Counted from the first letter of the stretch, positions 29,802 through 39,490 are shown. The stretch is DNA of 64,000 nt from Cohaesibacter intestini (GCF_003324485.1 NZ_QODK01000001.1:868001-932000), one strand, 5' to 3'. Notes: generated from the sequence alone by a model not told the origin. Program-made: numbers and translations.

Positions 29802-30428
29802 CTAGCTGGTCCGGCTGAGGGTCGCGGTCATCAGACCTGCGCCAATCAGAAAGGACGCGCCCGCCTGATGGGTGCGTTTGATGAAGCGGGGGTTCGACAG
29901 GGTCTGGCTGAAACTGCCTGCAAGCAGGGCCCAACTGGTGACGATGACGGCAACACAGCCAAGAAAAGTGGCTTCCAACAAAGCAAATTGCATCAGGGCC
30001 GGGGCTGTCGGGTCAACAAATTGCGGCACGAAGGCGACGAAGAAGATGATACCTTTGGGATTGAGCGCGGTGACAGTGAAGGCACTCCAAAACATCTTGC
30101 TCCGGCTGGTTTCGGACTGGCCGTCGCCCAGTTCGATGCGGCCACCTGCATTGCGCCACATCTTGATGCCGAGCCACAGCAGATAGGCCGCGCCGATCCA
30201 TTTGAGAATGGTGAAGAGCAGGGCGGAGGTAGCAAGGATCGCTCCGGCACCGAGCAAGGATGCGGTCATGGTGAACAGATCACCCATCAAGACACCGGGA
30301 ATTGTCGACCACGCGGTCTTGCGCCCCCCACCCAAGGCATAGGAGATCACCAGAATGACGGTCGGGCCGGGAATGATCAACAAGGCAGAACTGGCGAGGA
30401 TGAAGGCGATCCAGACGTCAATTGGCAT
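29802..30428 (-). CDS. LysE-family amino acid exporter
   Basis: A 208-residue membrane protein with six hydrophobic segments and the LysE/RhtB start WIAFILASSALLIIPGPTVIL. PGPT near 21-24 is the conserved loop, and ALNPKGIIFFVAFVPQF (about 121-137) is the second signature. It probably exports a neutral or basic amino acid or homoserine-type compound; specificity is not deducible. The start at 30428 leaves a divergent gap of about 90 bp to the HAD gene. Same strand as the saccharopine dehydrogenase but separated by 195 bp. Confidence 0.88.
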   Translation of the reverse strand: MPIDVWIAFILASSALLIIPGPTVILVISYALGGGRKTAWSTIPGVLMGDLFTMTASLLGAGAILATSALLFTILKWIGAAYLLWLGIKMWRNAGGRIELGDGQSETSRSKMFWSAFTVTALNPKGIIFFVAFVPQFVDPTAPALMQFALLEATFLGCVAVIVTSWALLAGSFSQTLSNPRFIKRTHQAGASFLIGAGLMTATLSRTS

Positions 30429-30517
30429 AGATGCTATTCCTGTTTGGCAGTGATGTGGCTCTTTCCAGCAAACGCAGACTTGTCTATGAAAGGCAAGACA
30501 CTTTCCGGGAGACGCTC

Positions 30518-31147
30518 GTGACGACCTTGTTCTTTGATCTAGACGGTACATTGATTGATCCGGCAGAGGGAATCATCAATTGCCTGCATCATGCCTTCGA
30601 CACCCTCGGCATCAAGGATGTGCCTGAGGATCTGCACTGGTGCATCGGGCCACCCTTGCATGATAGCTTTGCAACCCTTGTCGGGCCGGACCGGGTGGAT
30701 GAGGCGCTTGCCGCCTACCGGCAACGCTATGGCGAACTTGGTCTGTATGAGCATGTGGTTTATGAGGGCATCCCGGACTTGTTGGCTGATTTGAATCGGC
30801 GGGGCTATCAACTATGTCTGGCAACGTCGAAGGTGAAGGTCTTTGCCGATCGGATCCTGACACATTTCAATCTGGCGCAGCATTTCCAACATGCTTTCGG
30901 GTCCGAGCTGGACGGCAGCCTGAGCAACAAAGCCGAGTTGCTGGCCCATGGGCTGGCGGTCACGGGCGTTGCGGCGGCAGATGCGGTGATGATTGGAGAT
31001 CGCAAATTTGATATGATCGGGGCGTCGGCCAACGACATCGCGACCATCGGCGTGACCTGGGGCTATGGCAGCGTTGAGGAGTTGGAACAGGCGGGCGCTG
31101 GGCGACTTGTTGCTTCAGTGGCAGACTTGGCTGGCCTTTTTGGCTGA
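30518..31147 (+). CDS. HAD-family phosphatase, Gph-like
   Basis: A 209-residue haloacid-dehalogenase hydrolase. Motif I is FFDLDGTLIDPAEG (about 5-18, nucleophile Asp and acid Asp two residues on), motif II LATS near 104, and motif IV MIGDRKFDMIGA near 165. The cap helices fit the phosphoglycolate phosphatase group, but the substrate is uncertain. The GTG at 30518 is chosen: GGGAG lies 6 bp upstream, and an in-frame ATG at 30431 would fill the whole promoter region shared with the LysE gene. Confidence 0.85.
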   Translation: MTTLFFDLDGTLIDPAEGIINCLHHAFDTLGIKDVPEDLHWCIGPPLHDSFATLVGPDRVDEALAAYRQRYGELGLYEHVVYEGIPDLLADLNRRGYQLCLATSKVKVFADRILTHFNLAQHFQHAFGSELDGSLSNKAELLAHGLAVTGVAAADAVMIGDRKFDMIGASANDIATIGVTWGYGSVEELEQAGAGRLVASVADLAGLFG

Positions 31148-31295
31148 AATTGGGCGTTTTTTGTGGCCTATGGGCTTCAAAGCGGTTGACCTTTGAGTCA
31201 TTTGCGCGTAGAAGCGCCCCATTCTCAATTGCCGATATGACAATTTGAGCCACTGACCCGGTCCCGCAATGGTATAAAGAGAACCGGGAAGTCCA

Positions 31296-31329
31296 CATCC
31301 GACAGCGCGATGCGCCCTCGGATGCTTTT
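31296..31329 (+). terminator. Hairpin with T-run upstream of ffh
   Basis: Seven-bp stem CATCCGA/TCGGATG (31296-31302 with 31318-31324) with a nested GCGC/GCGC, followed by five T. It lies 149 bp after the HAD gene and 105 bp before ffh. It could end the HAD transcript or attenuate an ffh leader; a TATAAA at 31273-31278 just upstream is -10-like. Confidence 0.55.
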
Positions 31330-31433
31330 TGCTATGGCCCGTTGTTTTTCTTCTTTGAAAGCACTTGGCGCGAGGCAGGAAAAGGCCCAAATTTGACCCA
31401 TCGGCAGGTTGAGAAAACTCGAAGGAGCAATGA

Positions 31434-32963
31434 ATGTTTGAATCTCTATCAGATCGCCTAAGCGGCATTTTTGACAAGCTCTCCAAACGCGGTGCGCTGA
31501 GTGAAGCTGATGTCAATTCTGCGCTGCGTGAAGTGCGACGCGCTCTGATCGAGGCGGACGTTGCTCTGGATGTGGTGCGTAGCTTCACCGAGCAGGTGAA
31601 GGAAAAGGCGGTCGGTGTCGAGGTGATCAAATCGGTCAGCCCGGCGCAGATGGTGATCAAGCTGGTCCATGACCAGATGGTCGAGATGCTCGGCGCGGAT
31701 ACCAAGACCATCGATCTGAATGCCCCTGCGCCTGTGGCGATCATGATGGTTGGTCTGCAGGGCTCGGGTAAAACCACCTCGACGGCGAAAATTTCCCTGC
31801 GCCTGCAAAATCGCGAGCGCAAGAAAGTCTTGATGGCCTCACTCGATACCCGCCGTCCTGCAGCGCAGGAGCAGCTGCGGGTGCTGGGTGAGCAGAATGG
31901 CATCGAGACACTGCCGATTGTCGCTGGCCAAAGCCCGACCCAGATTGCCGAGCGCGCCATGAATGCAGCCCGGCTGGGTGGCTTTGACGTGGTGATGCTC
32001 GACACTGCAGGCCGGACCCATGTGGACGAGCCCTTGATGCTGGAAATGGCCGACATCAAGAAGGTCACCAACCCGCACGAAATCCTGCTGGTTGCCGACA
32101 GTCTGACCGGTCAGGATGCGGTCAATGTCGCCAAGAGCTTTGACGAACGGATGGATGTCACCGGTATCGTTCTGACCCGTGTGGACGGGGATGGTCGCGG
32201 TGGTGCGGCTTTGTCGATGCGGGCTGTGACCGGCAAGCCGATCAAGCTGATGGGCATGGGCGAGAAGGCCGATGCGCTGGAAGAATTCCATCCAGAGCGT
32301 ATCGCTGGCCGTATTCTTGGCATGGGCGACATCGTTTCGCTGGTTGAGAAAGCGGCGGAAACGATTGATGCGGAGAAGGCTGCTGCTGCTGCGGAAAAAC
32401 TGCGCAAGGGCAAGTTTGATCTGGAAGATCTGAAAGACCAGCTGGGCCAGATGGCCAAGCTTGGCGGCCTTGGCGGCATCATGGGCATGATGCCGGGTAT
32501 CGGCAAGATCAAGAAACAAATGGCTGCGGCCAATCTCGATGATTCCATTATCAAGCGTCAGGTGGCGATCATCAATTCGATGACCCGCGCCGAGCGCCGC
32601 AACCCGAAATTGCTCAATGCCAGCCGCAAGAAGCGCGTGGCAGGCGGGGCCGGGGTGCAAGTCTCTGAAATCAACAAACTTCTGAAAATGCATCGCCAGA
32701 TGGCGGACATGATGAAGATGGTTGGCAAGAAGAAAGGTGGCCTTGGCGGTCTGCTCGGTGGCGGTATGCCGAATATCGATCCGGCTGAACTGGAGGCCAT
32801 GCAGAAATCTGGTCAAATGCCCGATATGGGGGATTTGACCAAGGGATTGTCCGGCGGCCTGCCGGGTGGTCTGCCCGGCGGATTGGGTGGTATGCCCGGT
32901 CTGGGCGGGCCAAAACTTCCCGGTCTGGGTGGCATGCCCGGCAAGCGGAAAAAGAAACGCTGA
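31434..32963 (+). CDS. ffh: Signal recognition particle protein Ffh
   Basis: SRP GTPase targeting nascent membrane proteins to FtsY. At 509 residues it has an N-domain, G-domain P-loop GLQGSGKTTS (about 107-116), DTRRPAA, DTAGRT, TRVDGDGRGGA, and a methionine-rich M-domain (about 320-440) for signal sequences and 4.5S RNA. The last 70 residues are a Gly/Pro/Met-rich low-complexity tail ending in KRKKKR, common in Alphaproteobacteria. First gene of the ffh-rpsP-rimM-trmD series. No SRP RNA gene was found next to it. Confidence 0.97.
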   Translation: MFESLSDRLSGIFDKLSKRGALSEADVNSALREVRRALIEADVALDVVRSFTEQVKEKAVGVEVIKSVSPAQMVIKLVHDQMVEMLGADTKTIDLNAPAPVAIMMVGLQGSGKTTSTAKISLRLQNRERKKVLMASLDTRRPAAQEQLRVLGEQNGIETLPIVAGQSPTQIAERAMNAARLGGFDVVMLDTAGRTHVDEPLMLEMADIKKVTNPHEILLVADSLTGQDAVNVAKSFDERMDVTGIVLTRVDGDGRGGAALSMRAVTGKPIKLMGMGEKADALEEFHPERIAGRILGMGDIVSLVEKAAETIDAEKAAAAAEKLRKGKFDLEDLKDQLGQMAKLGGLGGIMGMMPGIGKIKKQMAAANLDDSIIKRQVAIINSMTRAERRNPKLLNASRKKRVAGGAGVQVSEINKLLKMHRQMADMMKMVGKKKGGLGGLLGGGMPNIDPAELEAMQKSGQMPDMGDLTKGLSGGLPGGLPGGLGGMPGLGGPKLPGLGGMPGKRKKKR

Positions 32964-33085
32964 TCCAACAAAGAGGGTTGGTTCGACATTGAATAAAGAT
33001 CAGGGGCCGGCGCATCGAAATATGCAGGCCAGAAGAAGCTGATCTGAAGACACAAAGAAATTGCCGTATTTGGAAAGGAAAATCC

Positions 33086-33466
33086 ATGGCTCTTAAAATT
33101 CGTCTGGCCCGCGGTGGCTCCAAGAAACGTCCTTACTATCGTGTCGTTATCGCTGACGTCCGTTCCCCACGTGACGGTCGCTTCATCGAAAAAGTAGGCT
33201 CTTACAACCCACTGCTGCCGAAAGATTCCGAAGAGCGCGTCAATCTTGACATTGAGCGCATCCAGTACTGGATCTCTAAAGGCGCACAGCCTACCGATCG
33301 CGTTCTGCGTTTCCTCGATGCTGCCGGTGTTGCCAAGCGTCCTGCACGCAACAATCCGAACAAAGCTGAACCAGGTGCCAAAGCCAAAGAGCGTCTGGAA
33401 GAGAAGCGCATGAAAGAAGAAGAAGCTGCTGCTGCTGTCGCTGAAGCCGAAGCAAGCGCTGAGTAA
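33086..33466 (+). CDS. rpsP: 30S ribosomal protein S16
   Basis: A 126-residue small-subunit protein; the conserved core is 1-80 ([35 protein letters not shown]), followed by an alphaproteobacterial Lys/Glu/Ala-rich tail (about 90-126). It lies 122 bp after ffh. A terminator between it and rimM should reduce readthrough, matching its need for much higher expression than rimM-trmD. Confidence 0.97.
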   Translation: MALKIRLARGGSKKRPYYRVVIADVRSPRDGRFIEKVGSYNPLLPKDSEERVNLDIERIQYWISKGAQPTDRVLRFLDAAGVAKRPARNNPNKAEPGAKAKERLEEKRMKEEEAAAAVAEAEASAE

Positions 33467-33479
33467 TCTTCGCCTGATG

Positions 33480-33513
33480 AGGGAGTCCGGATATCAGCCG
33501 GACTCCCTTTTTT
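33480..33513 (+). terminator. Terminator after rpsP
   Basis: Perfect 10-bp stem GGGAGTCCGG/CCGGACTCCC (33481-33490 with 33498-33507), 7-nt loop, extended by an A-T pair, then six T. It ends 22 bp before the rimM start and may partly attenuate. Confidence 0.88.
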
Positions 33514-33534
33514 ATTGCCTTGAGGAACCTGCCC

Positions 33535-34161
33535 ATGTCCAAATCCATGCCCAAACAGGCAGCCGAGCCGGAAGGCAAGGTCTGTCTCGCCCAGATCGGC
33601 GCAGCCCATGGGGTGCGTGGGGATGTGCGGATCAAGCTGTTCTCCGATGACCCGGCAGCGCTGACCCACTATGGCGCGCTGTCGAACGCGAATGGGTCGC
33701 GCCAGTTCGTGATCGAGAGCGCGCGCCTGTCCAAGACGGTTTATGTTTGCCGGATCAAAGGGCTGCGGGACCGCAACGAAGCCGAAGCGCTCAATGGCGT
33801 GAAGCTTTATATCGACCGGGATCAATTGCCCGAACTCGATGAAGAAGAATTTTATCATTCCGATCTGCTCGGTCTGGACGTGCGGCTTGAAGATGGTACA
33901 GTGCTCGGCTCGATTGTCGGGATTCCTGATTTTGGCGCGGGCGATCTGCTTGATATCGCGCCGAAAAAGGGCAAGGGCTTCTATCTGCCTTTCACCATGG
34001 CCGTGGTGCCGCATGTGGATGTGGCAGGCGGTTTTGTCACCGTTGTGCCGCCTGAAGGCTGGCTTGATGACGCAGATCGAAGCGAGCAGGCGCAAGAGGG
34101 TGAAGGGTTTGATTTTTCCCAGTCGCCAGAGTTGCTTGATGGCCTGAAAGATACCGATTGA
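33535..34161 (+). CDS. rimM: Ribosome maturation factor RimM
   Basis: 30S assembly factor binding S19. At 208 residues from the ATG at 33535 (GAGGAA 8 bp upstream), longer than the common 170-185. It has an N-terminal RimM barrel (LAQIGAAHGVRGDVRIKLFSDDP, about 19-41) and a C-terminal PRC-barrel (FYHSDLLGLDV near 104, and FTMAVVPHVDV). The last 30 residues are an extra acidic tail. trmD follows after 15 bp. Confidence 0.94.
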   Translation: MSKSMPKQAAEPEGKVCLAQIGAAHGVRGDVRIKLFSDDPAALTHYGALSNANGSRQFVIESARLSKTVYVCRIKGLRDRNEAEALNGVKLYIDRDQLPELDEEEFYHSDLLGLDVRLEDGTVLGSIVGIPDFGAGDLLDIAPKKGKGFYLPFTMAVVPHVDVAGGFVTVVPPEGWLDDADRSEQAQEGEGFDFSQSPELLDGLKDTD

Positions 34162-34176
34162 AACGGGGACGGACGG

Positions 34177-34911
34177 ATGTCGGACGAGACCAACAATGAG
34201 GGGCTGAATGAAGCGCCATGGCGGGCGACCATTCTCACCCTTTATCCCGACATGTTCCCCGGACCGCTTGGCACCTCGCTGGCTGGCCGGGCGCTGGAAA
34301 ATGGTCTCTGGTCTCTTGATATTCTGCATATTCGTGATTTTGCCGAAGGCAAGCATCGCAATGTTGACGACACCCCTGCGGGCGGTGGCGCTGGCATGGT
34401 GCTGCGGCCCGATGTGGTGGGGCGGGCGATTGATGCCGCTACCGGGGAAGGGGACATGCGGCCACGCATTCTTCTCTCGCCACGCGGTAAGTCGCTGACA
34501 CAGGAAAAAGTCCGGTCGCTGAAAGAGGCGGGTGGGGCAATTTTGCTTTGCGGTCGGTTTGAAGGGGTCGATCAGCGGGTGATTGATGGCCGCAATTTGG
34601 AAGAAATTTCCATTGGTGATTATATCCTGTCGGGCGGTGAGCTGGGCGCCATGGTGCTGATGGATGCGGTGGTGCGGCTGTTGCCCGGCGTGATGGGCAA
34701 GGTGGCGAGCGGCGAGGATGAAAGCTTTGAAAGCGGCTTGCTGGAATATCCGCATTATACCCGCCCGACGATCTGGGAAGGCCATGAAATCCCTGAGATT
34801 CTCGCCTCTGGCCATCATGGCAAAATCGCTCAGTGGCGTCATGAGCAAGCCGTCGCCCTGACCAAGGAAAGACGGCCCGATCTGTATGAGGCTTGGGAGG
34901 CGGAGGAGTAG
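34177..34911 (+). CDS. trmD: tRNA (guanine-37-N1) methyltransferase
   Basis: SPOUT methyltransferase making m1G37 to prevent frameshifting. At 244 residues it has the trefoil-knot signatures [15 protein letters not shown] (about 125-139) and [20 protein letters not shown] (about 147-166), and the C-terminal [11 protein letters not shown]. An extra 12 residues precede the core. It follows rimM by 15 bp. In many bacteria rplS comes next; here an RNA helicase gene intervenes. Confidence 0.96.
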   Translation: MSDETNNEGLNEAPWRATILTLYPDMFPGPLGTSLAGRALENGLWSLDILHIRDFAEGKHRNVDDTPAGGGAGMVLRPDVVGRAIDAATGEGDMRPRILLSPRGKSLTQEKVRSLKEAGGAILLCGRFEGVDQRVIDGRNLEEISIGDYILSGGELGAMVLMDAVVRLLPGVMGKVASGEDESFESGLLEYPHYTRPTIWEGHEIPEILASGHHGKIAQWRHEQAVALTKERRPDLYEAWEAEE

Positions 34912-35239
34912 GTCAACTCTTCTTTTTGCGGTCTTTACCATCCCTTCTGATTGCTTCCTGATCACGCCTGATCGTGAGGGTAATTTCATACTTGCCCTTG
35001 CATTGTCACAGTCTGTGCTATACATAGCGGGTTCCTGCTCGGGCGTAGACGATGGACTTTCCATCAGCGGAGCGGGATATCTTGCTGACAATCCATAAGA
35101 GATTGTCGCCGGGACGACCCCCATCGCGGGGCAGACCCCACAGGCAGCTTTTCTGCGCAAGCTTCCCCCAAATGAACAAATTTATGCCATTGCTCGCCGC
35201 ACTTTTGCGCGATCAAGCAATGGCCAATGGAAGTATTCC
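34912..35239. other. Leader of the DEAD-box helicase gene
   Basis: A 328-bp gap. It contains a TATACA -10-like element at about 35020-35025. Just before the helicase start, a perfect 9-bp inverted repeat GCCATTGCT/AGCAATGGC (35186-35194 with 35216-35224) can fold around a 21-nt loop and mask the ribosome-binding stretch. A 63-codon frame (35052-35243) ends in a TGA that overlaps the helicase TTG. DEAD-box helicase leaders in other bacteria are long and structured; a role here is inference. Confidence 0.5.
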
Positions 35240-36847
35240 TTGACCAATTTTTCTGATCTCGGCCTCGCCGAGCCAATCCTGCATGCCCTTGAAACAGAGG
35301 GCTATGCGCAGCCAACCCCGATCCAGATCGAAGCCATTCCAGTGGCAATGACCGGTGCGGACATTCTGGGCATTGCCCAGACCGGAACCGGCAAGACCGC
35401 GTCCTTCGTTCTGCCGATCCTTGACAAGTTGGCGCGCAATGATCGTAGACCAACGCCGAAAGCCTGCGAAGCCCTGATCCTTGCTCCAACGCGCGAGCTG
35501 GTGGCACAGATTGCCGAGAATATTCGCAAATATAGCCGCAATATGCGGGTGTCGGTGACCATCGTTGTCGGTGGCGTCAAGCCATCACCGCAAATTCGCA
35601 AGCTGGCAAGTGGTAGCCATATCGTCGTGGCCACCCCGGGACGGTTGCTTGATCACATCAATAATGGCCATCTGACCCTTGGCCGCACCAAGATGGTGGT
35701 GCTCGATGAGGCCGATCATATGCTTGATTTGGGCTTCATTCCCGACATTCGTCGCATCATGAAGCATTTGCCGAAAGAACGGCAGACCTCTTTGATGTCG
35801 GCAACCATGCCCAAGCCGATCCGGATCTTGGCCAAGGATTTCCAGCGCAATCCGACTGAAATTGCCGTTGCGACAGTGTCTCGGCCGATTGAGCGGATCG
35901 AGCAAAGTGTGCGCCATGTCCATCGTGATGCCAAACGACACGCCCTGACGGCGATCCTGAAAGGCGCTGAAGTGGATCGGGCGATTGTCTTTACCCGCAC
36001 CAAGCGCGGGGCCGACCGGGTCAGTCAGCATTTGCAGAAAGCCGGGCTGATGGCCGCTGCCATTCATGGCAACAAAAGCCAGAGCCAGCGGGTGAAAGCG
36101 TTGCAGAGCTTCAAGTCGGGGGAAACCTCGATCATGGTGGCGACCGACATTGCCGCTCGCGGCATTGATATCGATGATGTCTCGCATGTGGTGAATTTCG
36201 AGTTGCCGGAAGTGCCGGAAGCCTATGTCCACCGCATTGGTCGGACGGCGCGTGCTGGTCGGACGGGGACGGCGGTGTCTTTGTGTGAGCCGTCGGAAGT
36301 GAAATTGCTGCGCGGCATTGAAAGGCTGATCGGCAATAACCTGCCGACCGATGACAGCGAAATGGATCTGGAAGGCTTCTCGCCGATGGAAGCAATCCTG
36401 TCGGACGCGCCGCAGGACGATCGCCGCAAAAGCAATCCGCGCAAACGGCGCGGCGCCAGTGCCCAGAATGACAATCAGGCCGACAGTCAGGCCCGGCGTC
36501 AGGCTGATGGCCGGCGGGATGGCCGACGGGATGGCAAGCCCAAAGTCAATAGCCGCGGCAAGGCCAATGGTCAGGCAAAATCCGCCGACCGGCAATGGTC
36601 CCCAATGGAAGCGTCGGCTTCTTCTGGCGCTTCGGCCCAGGAAGGCAAGGCTGCGCGTCCAACAAATGGACAGAAGCGCAAACGCTTTGGTGACAAGCCT
36701 GCCGGAGCCAGTGGGTCCCGATCCAATGGCGCACGGATGGGCGCTTCAGGCAAGCAAGGGGCAGGGCGCGACTTCAATGGCGGGGCAAAATCCGGCAATG
36801 GTCGCCGTCGCCGATCCGGCTCTGCACGTCCAGCAGCCACTGCCTGA
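35240..36847 (+). CDS. RhlE-type DEAD-box RNA helicase
   Basis: A 535-residue ATP-dependent RNA helicase. It has the Q motif (PTPIQIEAIP, about 25-34), motif I AQTGTGKT (about 46-53), Ia APTREL, TPGR, II DEAD (about 157), SAT, and the second domain with VATDIAARGID and HRIGRTARAG. The last 150 residues are a basic, Arg/Gly/Gln-rich disordered tail typical of RhlE. The start is TTG at 35240 (GGAAG 7 bp upstream); no in-frame ATG is near. Likely role in ribosome assembly or RNA turnover at low temperature. Confidence 0.92.
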   Translation: MTNFSDLGLAEPILHALETEGYAQPTPIQIEAIPVAMTGADILGIAQTGTGKTASFVLPILDKLARNDRRPTPKACEALILAPTRELVAQIAENIRKYSRNMRVSVTIVVGGVKPSPQIRKLASGSHIVVATPGRLLDHINNGHLTLGRTKMVVLDEADHMLDLGFIPDIRRIMKHLPKERQTSLMSATMPKPIRILAKDFQRNPTEIAVATVSRPIERIEQSVRHVHRDAKRHALTAILKGAEVDRAIVFTRTKRGADRVSQHLQKAGLMAAAIHGNKSQSQRVKALQSFKSGETSIMVATDIAARGIDIDDVSHVVNFELPEVPEAYVHRIGRTARAGRTGTAVSLCEPSEVKLLRGIERLIGNNLPTDDSEMDLEGFSPMEAILSDAPQDDRRKSNPRKRRGASAQNDNQADSQARRQADGRRDGRRDGKPKVNSRGKANGQAKSADRQWSPMEASASSGASAQEGKAARPTNGQKRKRFGDKPAGASGSRSNGARMGASGKQGAGRDFNGGAKSGNGRRRRSGSARPAATA

Positions 36848-37150
36848 CGCGTTGATAGCAATAGACCCGGCATGGTTGGGATATTCCATCATGCCGGGGC
36901 GATTGATGCAGTGTTTTCCTTTTTGTTGGCTGCGACTTTCCAAGGCGCGGTCTTGAAGGGGAGAAAAGGCAGAAAAAGCCGCGGTTTGACTCACTTTTTG
37001 GGGTGACAAATGGCGTGACATGGGGTAAAGACCCCCAATCTGATTTCCAACAAGTACGGCGAACCGGCCCTTGTGGCAGTCGGGCAGCAATGAGCCTGAC
37101 GGGACTGCATTGGACGCTCTGGTCGTGGTTATACAACAAGAGTGAAGATC
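36848..37150. other. helicase-rplS intergenic region
   Basis: 303 bp. A perfect 9-bp stem CCCGGCATG/CATGCCGGG (36866-36874 with 36890-36898) lies just after the helicase stop but has no T-run, so it is more likely a 3'-end stabiliser than a terminator. The rest is the rplS promoter and leader; TTGACT near 36984 is -35-like, but I see no convincing -10. Confidence 0.45.
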
Positions 37151-37606
37151 ATGAACATCATTGAGCAGCTCGAACAAGAGCAAATGGCCGAAGTCGCTGC
37201 AAAGCGCGAAATCCCAGAATTCTCTCCAGGTGACACCGTGCGCGTGAACGTGCGTGTGACCGAGGGTACCCGCACCCGTGTTCAGGCTTATGAAGGCCTG
37301 TGCATTGCTCGTTCCGGCGGTGGCCTGAACGAAAACTTCACCGTTCGCAAAATCTCTTACGGTGAAGGCGTTGAGCGTGTATTCCCAGTTTACAGCCCAA
37401 TGATTGACAGCCTCGAAGTCGTTCGTCGTGGTAAGGTTCGCCGTGCGAAACTCTACTATCTGCGTGAGCGCCGTGGTAAGTCTGCTCGTATCGCCGAGGC
37501 AACCAACGTGCGTGCGCGTCGCCTGAACGATGTGACCAAAGCCAAGGCTGCTGAAGAGCGCGCTGCTGTCAAAGCTGCTCGCGCTGCGGAGAAAGAAGCC
37601 GAGTAA
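37151..37606 (+). CDS. rplS: 50S ribosomal protein L19
   Basis: A 151-residue large-subunit protein at the subunit interface. The conserved core is 1-115 ([26 protein letters not shown], about 24-49, and [20 protein letters not shown]), with an Ala/Lys/Glu-rich tail. The ATG at 37151 gives [12 protein letters not shown]; a GTG three codons earlier is less likely. It has its own terminator, so it is separated from ffh-rpsP-rimM-trmD by the helicase gene. Confidence 0.97.
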   Translation: MNIIEQLEQEQMAEVAAKREIPEFSPGDTVRVNVRVTEGTRTRVQAYEGLCIARSGGGLNENFTVRKISYGEGVERVFPVYSPMIDSLEVVRRGKVRRAKLYYLRERRGKSARIAEATNVRARRLNDVTKAKAAEERAAVKAARAAEKEAE

Positions 37607-38072
37607 GCCTCGCTTCCTTCGAAAAGATCAAAGGCCCGATGGATCTCCGTCGGGCTTTTTTTGTTGGTTGAATGTGCGGTGTGGCTGGTTTTTGTGGCAG
37701 ATGGGTTGGATCTGAGCGACGGGTGTCTTTCCTGAATGCTGTGCCGGGGTTGATTGGTGGCATTTTCTGTCGCCTCAATCTGTTTTATTTTCGCAATATT
37801 GCTTGACGATCACCCTGAAATTGTCGCAATACAGAGCCAACCTGTTTTGCCCTGGATTTTGCGCTATCTTGTATGGCGCCAAGTCTGCCGGGCGACCGGC
37901 CAAGGGGGCAGTTTTGTGCCGCACTTGCATGGCCGGTTCAAACCGTGATGACTGACCGGGCCTTTGTCTCGCGCCTCGCCGAGGAAAGGCTCTCCAATCA
38001 AGGGATCAACTTGCCTCCCGCCGCTTATGCAAACCGGATGCGGGTTGATCGAGAAAAGGACTCGTAACAAGC
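37607..38072. other. rplS-leuC intergenic region, structured leuC leader
   Basis: 466 bp. After the rplS terminator there is a 10-bp palindrome GCAATATTGC (37793-37802). The last 200 bp fold well: an 8-bp stem ACCGGCCA/TGGCCGGT (37895-37902 with 37930-37937, nested GGCA/TGCC) and GCCTTT/AAAGGC (37960-37965 with 37985-37990, nested CCTC/GAGG). No T-run and no Leu-rich leader peptide were seen, so classical attenuation is not supported. Confidence 0.45.
37631..37663 (+). terminator. Terminator after rplS
   Basis: Nine-bp stem with one wobble (37631-37639 with 37650-37658, core GCCCGA/TCGGGC), followed by seven T. Confidence 0.85.
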
Positions 38073-39479
38073 ATGTCTGCACCGAAGACCCTTTATGACA
38101 AAATCTGGGATGCCCATGTCGCTGATCAGCAAGAAGACGGCACTTGCCTGCTTTATATTGATCGGCACCTTGTCCATGAAGTGACGTCTCCGCAGGCCTT
38201 TGAAGGGCTGCGCATGGCGGATCGCAAGGTACGGGCTCCCCAGCGCACGCTGGCTGTTGTTGACCACAATGTGCCAACCACTGATCGCACCAAGGGCATC
38301 GATGATCCTGAATCCAGGTTGCAGGTGGAAACGCTGGCCAACAATGCCGCTGAGTTCGACATCGAATATTACGATGAGCTTGATAACCGTCAGGGCGTGG
38401 TGCACATCGTGGGTCCCGAGCAGGGCTTCACCCTGCCTGGCATGACCATCGTGTGTGGCGACTCCCACACCTCGACCCATGGTGCCTTTGGCTCTCTGGC
38501 TCACGGCATCGGCACCTCCGAAGTGGAGCATGTGCTGGCGACCCAGACGCTGGTGCAGAAAAAAGCCAAGAACATGAAGGTCGAAGTCAATGGCAAGCTC
38601 GGTGAGGGTGTGACCGCCAAAGACATCGTTCTGGCCATCATCGGCAAGATCGGTACCGCTGGCGGCACTGGCCATGTGATCGAATTTTGTGGTGAAGCCA
38701 TCCGCGACCTGTCGATGGAAGGCCGGATGACTGTCTGCAACATGGCGATTGAAGGCGGGGCTCGTGCTGGCTTGATTGCTCCGGACGAGAAAACCTTTGC
38801 CTATATCAACGGCCGCCCGAAGGCACCGAAAGGCGCAGACTGGGACAAGGCGGTTGCCTGGTGGAAAACGCTTTATACCGACGAAGGGGCGCATTTCGAC
38901 ACGGTTGTTACGCTTGATGCCGCTTCCCTGCCGCCAATTGTCTCCTGGGGTACCAGCCCTGAAAATGTGGTGACCATCGATGGTGCCACCCCTGATCCGG
39001 ACAAGATCGAAGACGAAGGCCGTCGTGCGGCGGTACAGCGTGCACTCAATTATATGGGTCTTGAGCCAAACACCAAGATGACCGATATCGCGATTGATCG
39101 CATCTTTATTGGCTCTTGTACCAATGGCCGCATCGAAGATCTGCGCGCCGCAGCCGACGTGCTGAAGGGCCGCAAGATCAAGGATGGCATCCATGCGATG
39201 GTTGTGCCGGGGTCCGGTCTGGTGAAGGCTCAGGCCGAAGAGGAAGGTCTGGACAAGATCTTTGTTGAAGCGGGCGCTGAATGGCGCGAGCCGGGTTGCT
39301 CCATGTGTCTTGCCATGAATGCGGACAAGCTGGCACCGGGGGAGCGTTGCGCGTCCACCTCGAACCGCAACTTTGAAGGCCGTCAGGGTTTCAAGGGCCG
39401 TACGCATCTGGTATCGCCAGCCATGGCTGCTGCTGCTGCAGTGGCTGGTCGCTTCATCGATGTGCGCGAGCTTGACTGA
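38073..39479 (+). CDS. leuC: 3-isopropylmalate dehydratase large subunit
   Basis: Aconitase-family [4Fe-4S] enzyme of leucine synthesis. At 468 residues it is full length. Cluster cysteines are Cys349 (GSCTNG) and Cys409/Cys412 (PGCSMC); VVDHNVPT (62-69), [10 protein letters not shown] (129-138) and [11 protein letters not shown] are family signatures. It needs the small subunit LeuD, which does not follow; a GNAT gene comes next. Split leuC/leuD and the rplS-leuC order are usual in Hyphomicrobiales. It ends at a strong terminator. Confidence 0.96.
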   Translation: MSAPKTLYDKIWDAHVADQQEDGTCLLYIDRHLVHEVTSPQAFEGLRMADRKVRAPQRTLAVVDHNVPTTDRTKGIDDPESRLQVETLANNAAEFDIEYYDELDNRQGVVHIVGPEQGFTLPGMTIVCGDSHTSTHGAFGSLAHGIGTSEVEHVLATQTLVQKKAKNMKVEVNGKLGEGVTAKDIVLAIIGKIGTAGGTGHVIEFCGEAIRDLSMEGRMTVCNMAIEGGARAGLIAPDEKTFAYINGRPKAPKGADWDKAVAWWKTLYTDEGAHFDTVVTLDAASLPPIVSWGTSPENVVTIDGATPDPDKIEDEGRRAAVQRALNYMGLEPNTKMTDIAIDRIFIGSCTNGRIEDLRAAADVLKGRKIKDGIHAMVVPGSGLVKAQAEEEGLDKIFVEAGAEWREPGCSMCLAMNADKLAPGERCASTSNRNFEGRQGFKGRTHLVSPAMAAAAAVAGRFIDVRELD

Positions 39480-39490
39480 TAACGAGATCA

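Noticed and set aside
31148-31433. SRP (4.5S) RNA gene next to ffh
   Set aside because: The conserved GGTCAGGTCCGGAAGGAAGC-type core is absent on both strands; only a terminator-like hairpin is present.
33202-35160. 652-codon open frame on the minus strand
   Set aside because: Antisense to rpsP, rimM and trmD, all of which are clear; no domain seen in the translation.
37873-38067. 64-codon frame directly before leuC as a leader peptide
   Set aside because: No run of Leu codons, no ribosome site and no terminator pair as expected of leu attenuation.
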